A DNA stretch of 64,000 bases from an uncultured SAR116 cluster alpha proteobacterium (GTDB lineage Bacteria; Pseudomonadota; Alphaproteobacteria; Puniceispirillales; Marisalimonadaceae), in contig CABYED010000002.1 in NCBI GenBank assembly GCA_902517815.1, positions 1 through 64,000 of the forward strand. The letters are read 5' to 3'. Every line of letters begins with the position of its first letter. The stretch's first letter is position 1. Of this stretch, positions 57,619 to 64,000 are shown one piece after another. The notes beneath the pieces were generated by a model. The model was not told the origin of the DNA. It worked only from the letters and a program-made list of their open reading frames with translations, and made no database searches. Made by a program: the position numbers and the translations under genes.

Positions 57619-59757
57619 ATGGCTCGTGGATATAAATTAAATAGATATAGAAATTTTGGTATAATTGCTCATATAGATGCAGGTAAAACTACTACTTCAG
57701 AAAGAGTTTTATATTATACTGGTAGATCTCATAAAATTGGTGAGGTTCACGACGGTAATGCCACTATGGATTGGATGGAGCAAGAACAAGAGCGTGGTAT
57801 TACTATTACATCAGCTGCAACAACGTGTTTTTGGACAAGAACAGAAGATGGTAAAAATTTTGATAAACACTATGGCTCAACAGAAGATGAGGCTAAATTT
57901 AGGTTTAATATAATAGACACACCAGGTCACGTGGATTTTACAATTGAAGTTGAAAGATCCCTTGCTGTTTTAGACGGAGCTGTTGTAGTTTTAGACGCAA
58001 ATGCAGGAATTGAGCCTCAAACAGAAACTGTGTGGCGTCAAGCTGATAGATATAAAGTTCCAAGAATTGTTTTTGTGAATAAAATGGACAAAATCGGTGC
58101 AGATTATTTTAAATGTGTGAATATGGTAAAGGAACGAACAGGTGCTACTCCATTACCAATAAATTTACCAATAGGCGCAGAAAATGATTTTTTAGGATTA
58201 GTAGATCTAGTCTCTATGAAAGAGTGGGTTTGGGATTCAGAAGATTTAGGGGCATCATGGACCATTGGTGAAATAAGAGATGATTTAATAGAAAAAGCGA
58301 AAACCATGAGAGCGGAGCTAATAGAATTAGCTGTTGAGCAGGATGATGAATGGATGGAGAAATATTTAGAAGGTGAAGAGCCTGACGAGATTTCTTTAAG
58401 AAAGTTGATAAGAAAAGGAACATTAGCTATGGATTTTGTTCCCATCTTGTGTGGTTCGGCTTTTAAAAATAAGGGAGTTCAAACAATGCTGAACTCAGTT
58501 ATCGATTATCTACCTGACCCTCTCGATGTGCCGGCTTATGTTGGATTCCTTCCTGGAGATAAAACAGAAACTAGAAATATCGAAAGAAAAGCAAGTGATG
58601 AGGAGCCTTTTTCTGGTTTGGCATTTAAGATTATGAATGATCCGTTTGTAGGCTCACTTACTTTCCTAAGAGTTTATTCTGGTTCTATTCAAAAAGGTGA
58701 TTCTCTTCTTAATTCTACAAAAGGTAAAAAAGAGCGTGTTGGCAGAATGATGATGATGCATTCAAATAACAGAGAAGAAGTTGACGAAGCATTTGCTGGT
58801 GACATTGTTGCATTAGCTGGAATGAAGGAAACAACAACAGGAGATACATTATCTGATCCACTAAAACCTGTCGTTTTAGAAACAATGTCTTTTCCAAACC
58901 CAGTTATAGAAATAGCTGTAGAGCCAAAATCAAAAAATGACCAAGAAAAAATGTCTACAGGACTTGCAAGATTGGCTGCTGAGGATCCTTCATTTCAGGT
59001 TTCGACGGACATAGAGTCAGGACAAACCATTATGAAAGGTATGGGTGAGCTTCATTTAGATATCTTGATTGATCGTCTTAAGCGAGAATTTAAGGTTGAG
59101 GCAAATATAGGTGCACCACAAGTTGCTTACAGAGAAACTATAACTAAAGAAGTTGAAGTTGATTATACTCATAAAAAACAATCTGGTGGTTCAGGGCAAT
59201 TTGCAAGAGTTAAAATGACATTCTCACCAAATCCAGAAGGGGAATTTGAATTTATTAACTCAATAAAAGGAGGTAATATCCCTTCTGAATATATTCCAGG
59301 AGTTGAAAAAGGTTTAATACAAGCAAAAGAATCTGGAATAATTGCTGGTTTCCCTGCAATAGACTTTAAAGTAAATCTCCACGATGGTGCGTTTCACGAT
59401 GTTGACTCATCTGTTATGGCATTTGAAATTGCTGCAAGAGCTGCTTTTAGAGAGGGTATGACTAAAGCCTCACCAGTCTTGCTTGAGCCAATAATGAAAG
59501 TTGAATGCGTAACACCAGAAGAATATATGGGTGATATAATTGGAGACTTAAATAGTAGGCGAGGGCAAGTTAATGGTATGGATGCAAGAGGTAATGCGCA
59601 AGTGATTAATGCTATGGTGCCCTTAGCTAATATGTTTGGTTATGTTAACAATTTAAGATCTATGAGCCAGGGAAGAGCTCAGTATACAATGATTTTTGAT
59701 CATTATGATCAAGTTCCACAAGCAGTGGCTGATGAAGTAAAGGCTAAATTAGCTTAA
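57619..59757 (+). CDS. fusA: Elongation factor G
   Basis: EF-G drives translocation of tRNA and mRNA using GTP. The 712-residue protein has G1 AHIDAGKTT, the effector [16 protein letters not shown]3 DTPGHVDF, G4 NKMDK and domains II-V, including the conserved [17 protein letters not shown] and [12 protein letters not shown]-type ([14 protein letters not shown]) segments. It is about 15-20 residues longer than the E. coli factor, partly from an insertion after [25 protein letters not shown] in the switch I-G3 region. tuf2 follows after 36 bases. Confidence 0.98.
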   Translation: MARGYKLNRYRNFGIIAHIDAGKTTTSERVLYYTGRSHKIGEVHDGNATMDWMEQEQERGITITSAATTCFWTRTEDGKNFDKHYGSTEDEAKFRFNIIDTPGHVDFTIEVERSLAVLDGAVVVLDANAGIEPQTETVWRQADRYKVPRIVFVNKMDKIGADYFKCVNMVKERTGATPLPINLPIGAENDFLGLVDLVSMKEWVWDSEDLGASWTIGEIRDDLIEKAKTMRAELIELAVEQDDEWMEKYLEGEEPDEISLRKLIRKGTLAMDFVPILCGSAFKNKGVQTMLNSVIDYLPDPLDVPAYVGFLPGDKTETRNIERKASDEEPFSGLAFKIMNDPFVGSLTFLRVYSGSIQKGDSLLNSTKGKKERVGRMMMMHSNNREEVDEAFAGDIVALAGMKETTTGDTLSDPLKPVVLETMSFPNPVIEIAVEPKSKNDQEKMSTGLARLAAEDPSFQVSTDIESGQTIMKGMGELHLDILIDRLKREFKVEANIGAPQVAYRETITKEVEVDYTHKKQSGGSGQFARVKMTFSPNPEGEFEFINSIKGGNIPSEYIPGVEKGLIQAKESGIIAGFPAIDFKVNLHDGAFHDVDSSVMAFEIAARAAFREGMTKASPVLLEPIMKVECVTPEEYMGDIIGDLNSRRGQVNGMDARGNAQVINAMVPLANMFGYVNNLRSMSQGRAQYTMIFDHYDQVPQAVADEVKAKLA

Positions 59758-59760
59758 AGT

Positions 59761-60992
59761 ATTATAATTTAAGATAAAGAAAGGTCATAAAAGATGTCTA
59801 AAGAAAAATTTGATCGTAGCAAACCGCATGTAAATATTGGTACAATAGGTCATGTTGACCATGGTAAGACTACGCTAACCGCAGCAATTACTAAAGTCAT
59901 GGCTGATGCTGGTCGTGCTGACTTTTCTGCTTATGACCAAATTGATAAAGCTCCTGAAGAAAGAGAAAGAGGTATAACTATTTCTACTGCTCATGTGGAG
60001 TATGAAACTGAGAAGCGTCATTATGCTCACGTTGATTGTCCAGGTCATGCAGATTATGTAAAAAACATGATAACAGGTGCGGCTCAAATGGATGGTGCAA
60101 TATTAGTTGTGAATGCTGCTGATGGTCCTATGCCACAAACTAAAGAGCATATTCTATTAGCTCGTCAGGTAGGTGTTCCTTCTTTGGTTGTTTATATGAA
60201 TAAAGTTGATCAGGTTGACGATGAAGAGTTGTTAGAATTAGTTGAGTTAGAAATTCGTGAATTACTAAGTAGTTATGAGTTTCCTGGCGATGATATTCCA
60301 ATTATTAAAGGAAGTGCCTTAGCTGCGCTTGAGGGTCGTGATGAGGCCATTGGTGTAAATTCAATTACAGAGTTAATGGCCGCTGTAGACTCTTATATTC
60401 CTCAGCCTGAGCGTGATAAAGATAAACCCTTCTTAATGCCTATTGAAGATGTTTTTTCTATATCAGGAAGAGGTACTGTGGTAACAGGTCGTGTTGAGCG
60501 AGGTGTTATAAAGGTTGGTGAAGAGATAGAGATAGTTGGAATTAAAGAAACAGCTAAAACAACATGTACAGGTGTTGAAATGTTTCGTAAGTTGCTAGAT
60601 TCTGGTGAGGCTGGTGACAATGTTGGTGTTCTATTAAGAGGAACAAAAAGAGAAGAAGTTGAACGTGGTCAGGTATTATCTGCGCCTGGCTCAATAAAAC
60701 CTTATTCTAAATTTAAAGGTGAAGCCTATATCTTAACTAAAGATGAAGGTGGTAGACATACACCATTTTTTAGTAACTATCGTCCACAATTTTATTTTAG
60801 AACAACCGATGTAACTGGGGCTGTTGAGTTACCTTCTGGTACAGAGATGGTGATGCCAGGGGATAATATCGCAATTTCTGTGGAATTAATAACTCCAATT
60901 GCAATGGATGAAGGACTAAGATTTGCGATAAGAGAAGGTGGAAGGACTGTAGGTGCTGGAGTTGTATCAAGCATTGAAGCTTAATTAGTTTA
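59761..60992 (+). repeat. Perfect direct repeat, copy 2 (tuf2 with leader)
   Basis: This is the second member of the 1232-bp repeat that begins at 43609 (offset 16152). It starts 3 bases after the fusA stop and ends 8 bases after the tuf stop, so even the ribosome-binding leader is shared between two unrelated operon contexts. Confidence 0.9.
59794..60984 (+). CDS. tuf: Elongation factor Tu (copy 2)
   Basis: This gene encodes the same 396-residue protein as the copy at 43642, with no amino-acid difference. Here it is in the str operon context, 36 bases after fusA and 40 bases before rpsJ. Two tuf genes, one in each of these places, is the ancestral proteobacterial state, and near-identity by gene conversion is known in other bacteria. 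Its CGT-rich arginine use contrasts with the flanking genes in the same way as the first copy. The shared leader suggests equal translational efficiency. Confidence 0.98.
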   Translation: MSKEKFDRSKPHVNIGTIGHVDHGKTTLTAAITKVMADAGRADFSAYDQIDKAPEERERGITISTAHVEYETEKRHYAHVDCPGHADYVKNMITGAAQMDGAILVVNAADGPMPQTKEHILLARQVGVPSLVVYMNKVDQVDDEELLELVELEIRELLSSYEFPGDDIPIIKGSALAALEGRDEAIGVNSITELMAAVDSYIPQPERDKDKPFLMPIEDVFSISGRGTVVTGRVERGVIKVGEEIEIVGIKETAKTTCTGVEMFRKLLDSGEAGDNVGVLLRGTKREEVERGQVLSAPGSIKPYSKFKGEAYILTKDEGGRHTPFFSNYRPQFYFRTTDVTGAVELPSGTEMVMPGDNIAISVELITPIAMDEGLRFAIREGGRTVGAGVVSSIEA

Positions 60993-61024
60993 AATTTGTG
61001 GTAGATTAAAGTGACGAGGATTTA

Positions 61025-61333
61025 ATGGATAATCAAAATATTAGAATTAGGCTTAAAGCTTTTGATCATAGGATATTAGATCAATCTACTTCTGAAATAG
61101 TTAATACAGCTAAAAGAACAGGTGCAAAAATTCGTGGGCCTATCCCTCTTCCCACATCATTAAACAGGTTCACAGTTCTAAGAGGGCCTCATGTTGATAA
61201 AAAAAGTCGTGAACAATTTGAGATGAGAACGCATAAACGTGTACTTGATATCGTTGAGCCTACACCGCAAACAGTAGATGCGCTTATGAAGCTAGATTTA
61301 GCTTCAGGTGTTGATGTGGAAATTAAATTATAG
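61025..61333 (+). CDS. rpsJ: 30S ribosomal protein S10
   Basis: S10 is a 30S head protein and, as NusE, part of antitermination complexes with NusB and NusG. The 102-residue protein is complete and typical: [64 protein letters not shown] and the C-terminal SGVDVEIKL. It opens the S10 operon 40 bases after tuf2, with GAGGA before the ATG. No long S10 leader (L4 target, as in E. coli) fits in this short gap. Confidence 0.98.
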   Translation: MDNQNIRIRLKAFDHRILDQSTSEIVNTAKRTGAKIRGPIPLPTSLNRFTVLRGPHVDKKSREQFEMRTHKRVLDIVEPTPQTVDALMKLDLASGVDVEIKL

Positions 61334-61343
61334 GAAAAATATT

Positions 61344-62111
61344 ATGCGTTGTGGAATTGTTGCAAGAAAATTAGGTATGTCACGCTTGTTTATTGAGAGC
61401 GGTGAACATGTCCCAGTTACTGTGTTAAGAATTGAAGATCTTGAAGTGTTATCTATCAAAACAGTAGATAAAGACGGGTATACTGCAGTTCAGTTAGGTT
61501 TTAGTAATAAAAAGCCAAAAAATATATCTAAGCCTCTAAGAGGGGTTTTTGCTAAGGCGAAAGTTGAGCCAAAGGAAAAAATTGTTGAGTTTAGAGTTAG
61601 TGAAGATGCGGTTTTGAAAATTGGTGATAAATTAGGCGTGAACCATTTTGTTGCTGGTCAGAAAGTAGATGCTGTTGGTTTATCGAAAGGTAAAGGCTTT
61701 TCTGGTGCTATGAAACGACATAATTTCGGTGGAATGCAAGCTTCACACGGTGTTTCAATCAGTCATAGATCACATGGTTCTACTGGAAACAGCCAAGATC
61801 CAGGTAGAACTTGGAAGGGAAAAAAAATGGCTGGTCAATATGGTAATGTTAGAATAACAACACAAAACTTAAAAGTTATTAAATTACTTGAAGAAGATGA
61901 TTTAATTTTAATTCAAGGATCAGTTCCAGGGTCTAAAAATAGTGTAGTGTTATTAAGAGATGCAATCAAATTCAAAACCCCAGACGAAGCTCCATTTCCT
62001 GCTGGCTTTAGAAGTGATAGCATAGTTAATAAGGAAGATATTTCTTTATCATCTGATCAAAATGAAAAAGAAATTTCATCAGAAGTTGATGGAGCTGAAG
62101 TTGAAAATTAA
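61344..62111 (+). CDS. rplC: 50S ribosomal protein L3
   Basis: L3 is an early 50S assembly protein near the peptidyl transferase centre. I start at the ATG at 61344 (TAGGA 11 bases upstream), giving 255 residues that begin [15 protein letters not shown]; the open frame runs 12 codons further into the rpsJ end without family similarity. Core motifs are [22 protein letters not shown] and the [18 protein letters not shown] loop. The C-terminal tail of about 45 residues (D, E and S rich) extends beyond the E. coli protein, as in several alphaproteobacteria. Confidence 0.96.
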   Translation: MRCGIVARKLGMSRLFIESGEHVPVTVLRIEDLEVLSIKTVDKDGYTAVQLGFSNKKPKNISKPLRGVFAKAKVEPKEKIVEFRVSEDAVLKIGDKLGVNHFVAGQKVDAVGLSKGKGFSGAMKRHNFGGMQASHGVSISHRSHGSTGNSQDPGRTWKGKKMAGQYGNVRITTQNLKVIKLLEEDDLILIQGSVPGSKNSVVLLRDAIKFKTPDEAPFPAGFRSDSIVNKEDISLSSDQNEKEISSEVDGAEVEN

Positions 62112-62718
62112 ATCTATTAATTTAAGCAATAAGCTTGGTAAAGAGATTAATCTTAATGAAAAAGTTTTTGGTATAGTTCCAAGGGAAGATATTGTTTTAA
62201 GGGTTATAAGGTGGCAATTAGCTAAAAGACGACTAGGTAATCACTCGGTACAGACACGTAGTCAAGTGAAAATGACAACTGCTAAAATGTACAAGCAAAA
62301 AGGTACTGGAAAAGCTAGGCACGGTTCTGGCTCTGTTTCACAATTCAGAGGTGGTGGAATGGCTCATGGTCCTGTAGTTCACTCTCATGCACATAGTTTG
62401 AATAAAAAAGTAAGAAAATTAGGTTTAAAATCTGTTTTGTCAAATAAATTTAAGTCTGGAAAACTTATAATATTAGAAGCTTCTAAGAGTGATGGTAAAA
62501 CTTCTTCATTAAAGAAAAGCTTAAATAAAATGGGAGTTAATAATGCTCTTATAATCTCTGGTAATGATGTTGATAAAAATCTAATAAGGGCGGCAGCTAA
62601 TATTAGAAATTTAGATGTTCTGTCTCATCAAGGACTTAATGTTTATGATATAGTTAAAAAAGAAAATTTAATTATTATAGACGATGCCTTAAAATTAGTT
62701 GAGGAGCGCTTGTCATGA
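62101..62718 (+). CDS. rplD: 50S ribosomal protein L4
   Basis: L4 binds 23S rRNA at the exit tunnel and, in E. coli, regulates the S10 operon. I choose the TTG at 62101. GGAG lies 6 bases before it, and the resulting N-terminus has 24 residues up to the VFG motif, as in other alphaproteobacterial L4 proteins; it gives 206 residues and an 11-base overlap with rplC. An in-frame ATG at 62089 is the alternative. Core motifs are [10 protein letters not shown]-like ([20 protein letters not shown]) and the extended loop with [16 protein letters not shown]. Confidence 0.93.
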   Translation: MKIKSINLSNKLGKEINLNEKVFGIVPREDIVLRVIRWQLAKRRLGNHSVQTRSQVKMTTAKMYKQKGTGKARHGSGSVSQFRGGGMAHGPVVHSHAHSLNKKVRKLGLKSVLSNKFKSGKLIILEASKSDGKTSSLKKSLNKMGVNNALIISGNDVDKNLIRAAANIRNLDVLSHQGLNVYDIVKKENLIIIDDALKLVEERLS

Positions 62719-63044
62719 GTGTAAGACCTAGAAAAAAAGTTGATTTGAAGCTAACCCAAAATAAAGCTTATCAAATTATATTAAATCCGTTGGTTACAGA
62801 AAAATCAACACAACAGTCTGAATTTAATAAAATGGTATTTGCTGTGCCTGTCAATGCCACAAAACTAGAAGTTAAGTCATCTATTGAAAAAATTTTCTCT
62901 GTGAAAGTTAAGTCTGTGAATACAATTTTGTTAAAGGGCAAGGTCAAAAGATTTAAAGGTGTGTTAGGTAGACGTTCTAATACAAAAAAAGCAATAGTAA
63001 CACTTGCTCCGGGAAATACCATTGACTTGTCAGCAGGAGTTTAA
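62715..63044 (+). CDS. rplW: 50S ribosomal protein L23
   Basis: L23 lies at the tunnel exit and docks trigger factor and SRP. The 109-residue protein shows ILNPLVTEKSTQQSEFNKMVFAV, the KLEVKSSIEKIFSVKVKSVNTI core and GKVKRFKGVLGRRSNTKKAIVTL. It has a basic N-terminal extension of about 20 residues compared with E. coli. The ATG overlaps the rplD stop by 4 bases (ATGA), with GGAG upstream. Confidence 0.97.
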   Translation: MSVRPRKKVDLKLTQNKAYQIILNPLVTEKSTQQSEFNKMVFAVPVNATKLEVKSSIEKIFSVKVKSVNTILLKGKVKRFKGVLGRRSNTKKAIVTLAPGNTIDLSAGV

Positions 63045-63047
63045 ATA

Positions 63048-63872
63048 ATGGCATTAAAGCAATACAAACCTAACACACCGGGTCAAAGAGGACTAGTTTT
63101 AGTTGATAAGTCTGATCTTTTTAAAGGAAAGCCAGTGAAAAAGTTGACAGTTGGCCTCAATAAGTCAGGTGGTAGGAATAACTCAGGTAAGATTACAATG
63201 TGGCAACGTGGAGGTGGTCACAAAAGGCGTTATAGAATAATTGACTTCAAAAGAATGAAATTGGATGTCACAGGCACTGTAGAGCGAATAGAATATGATC
63301 CAAACAGATCAGCTTTTATTGCTTTAATTAAATATGAAGATAATGAACTAAGTTATATTATTGCTCCTCAGAGATTGGCTTTAGGAGATAAGGTAGTATC
63401 TTCAAAAAAAGCTGATATAAAGCCTGGGAATTGTATGCCACTTTCTTCAGTACCGGTCGGTACTATAATCCATAATGTTGAATTAAAGCCTGGTAAGGGA
63501 GGTCAAATTGCGCGATCAGCTGGTTCTTATGTGCAATTAATAGGGAAGGATCTGTCATATTCAATACTTAGGTTAATGTCAGGTGAGGTAAGGTTAGTTC
63601 TATCAGCTTGTTTATGTACTATTGGAGCAGTTTCTAATCAGGACAATCAAAATACAAACTTTGGTAAAGCAGGTCGTAATAGGTGGCTTGGTAAAAGGCC
63701 GTCTGTTAGAGGTGTTGCAATGAACCCAGTTGATCATCCACATGGAGGTGGTGAAGGGAGAACATCAGGTGGCAGGCATCCAGTTACACCTTGGGGCAAG
63801 CCAACTAAAGGATATAGAACAAGAAACAATAAAAGAACAGATAAATTAATAATAAGAAGAAGAAAAGTGTAA
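63048..63872 (+). CDS. rplB: 50S ribosomal protein L2
   Basis: L2 is required for subunit association and lies close to the peptidyl transferase centre. The 274-residue protein is complete: [16 protein letters not shown] at the start, [22 protein letters not shown], the central [19 protein letters not shown], and the C-terminal [30 protein letters not shown] with the critical histidine equivalent to E. coli H229. It starts 3 bases after the rplW stop and is followed by rpsS after 10 bases. Confidence 0.98.
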   Translation: MALKQYKPNTPGQRGLVLVDKSDLFKGKPVKKLTVGLNKSGGRNNSGKITMWQRGGGHKRRYRIIDFKRMKLDVTGTVERIEYDPNRSAFIALIKYEDNELSYIIAPQRLALGDKVVSSKKADIKPGNCMPLSSVPVGTIIHNVELKPGKGGQIARSAGSYVQLIGKDLSYSILRLMSGEVRLVLSACLCTIGAVSNQDNQNTNFGKAGRNRWLGKRPSVRGVAMNPVDHPHGGGEGRTSGGRHPVTPWGKPTKGYRTRNNKRTDKLIIRRRKV

Positions 63873-63882
63873 GGTAAACTTT

Positions 63883-64000
63883 ATGTCAAGATCTATTTGG
63901 AAAGGTCCATTTGTAGATGGATATCTGCTTAAAAAAGCTGAAGTTGCAAGAAACTCAGGTCGAAATGACGTTATAAAAACTTGGTCAAGAAGATCTACAG
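63883..64000 (+). CDS. rpsS: 30S ribosomal protein S19, N-terminal 39 codons (cut by window end)
   Basis: The frame starting at the ATG at 63883 reads [19 protein letters not shown], then KTWSRRS before the window ends; these are the conserved first 40 residues of S19, a 30S head protein. AAGGT lies about 8 bases before ATG. The order rplB-rpsS is standard for the S10 operon. The remaining half or more of the gene (family length about 92 residues) is outside the window. Confidence 0.95.
   Translation, partial: MSRSIWKGPFVDGYLLKKAEVARNSGRNDVIKTWSRRST

Overview
The window is AT-rich, densely packed chromosomal DNA from an alphaproteobacterium, probably a free-living, Gram-negative, small-genome (possibly marine) lineage. 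The evidence is the very A/T-biased codon use, short or negative intergenic distances, the alphaproteobacterial order tuf - tRNA-Trp - secE - nusG - rplKAJL - rpoBC - rpsLG - fusA - tuf - rpsJ, and the lpxC-bamD-recN-ligA tail on the division cluster. I cannot fix the order or genus from this window. No plasmid, phage, insertion sequence, CRISPR array or recognisable defence island is present.

Layout. 1-2420 (+): the 3' end of prmA (L11 methyltransferase) and a cytosolic-type aminopeptidase P. 2417-26110 (-): one long division/cell-wall (dcw) cluster reading mraZ, rsmH, ftsL, ftsI, murE, murF, mraY, murD, ftsW, murG, murC, murB, ddl, ftsQ, ftsA, ftsZ, lpxC, bamD, recN, ligA, with most genes overlapping. 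Upstream of mraZ lies a ladder of 10-bp-phased TGGGN boxes that match the published MraZ operator, then the RNase P RNA gene (26288-26636, -). 26680-29224 (-): an ABC-F ATPase and a DjlA-like co-chaperone. 29335-30927 (+): tusA, a plsC-type acyltransferase, a DUF2237 protein and a 62-residue unknown. 30933-42332: a loosely organised metabolic region on both strands with bactofilin, NudC, an Old Yellow Enzyme, two SDRs, a nitroreductase, an alpha/beta hydrolase, a CaiB-type CoA transferase with an atypical crotonase, an amidohydrolase with a beta-hydroxyacid dehydrogenase, a DMT transporter and a GNAT. 42406-43376 (-): tRNA-Thr and rlmB. 43511-64000 (+): tRNA-Tyr, tuf1, tRNA-Trp, secE, nusG, rplK, rplA, an L10 leader, rplJ, rplL, rpoB, rpoC, rpsL, rpsG, fusA, tuf2, and the start of the S10 operon (rpsJ, rplC, rplD, rplW, rplB, partial rpsS).

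How the parts work together. The dcw block makes UDP-MurNAc-pentapeptide (MurB-MurF, Ddl), converts it to lipid II (MraY, MurG), polymerises and crosslinks it at the septum (FtsW, FtsI), and places the divisome (FtsZ, FtsA, FtsQ, FtsL), with lipid A (LpxC) and outer-membrane protein assembly (BamD) genes following. The right-hand third is the core transcription/translation block. The two tuf genes lie in a perfect 1232-bp direct repeat that includes the leader, a sign of gene conversion.

Most of the window is housekeeping and I found no clearly undescribed system. The observations most worth checking are a second pair of MraZ-like boxes in front of the plsC-type gene, the crotonase that lacks both classical catalytic glutamates beside a CoA transferase, and the uncharacterised 62-residue protein in the tusA-plsC group.
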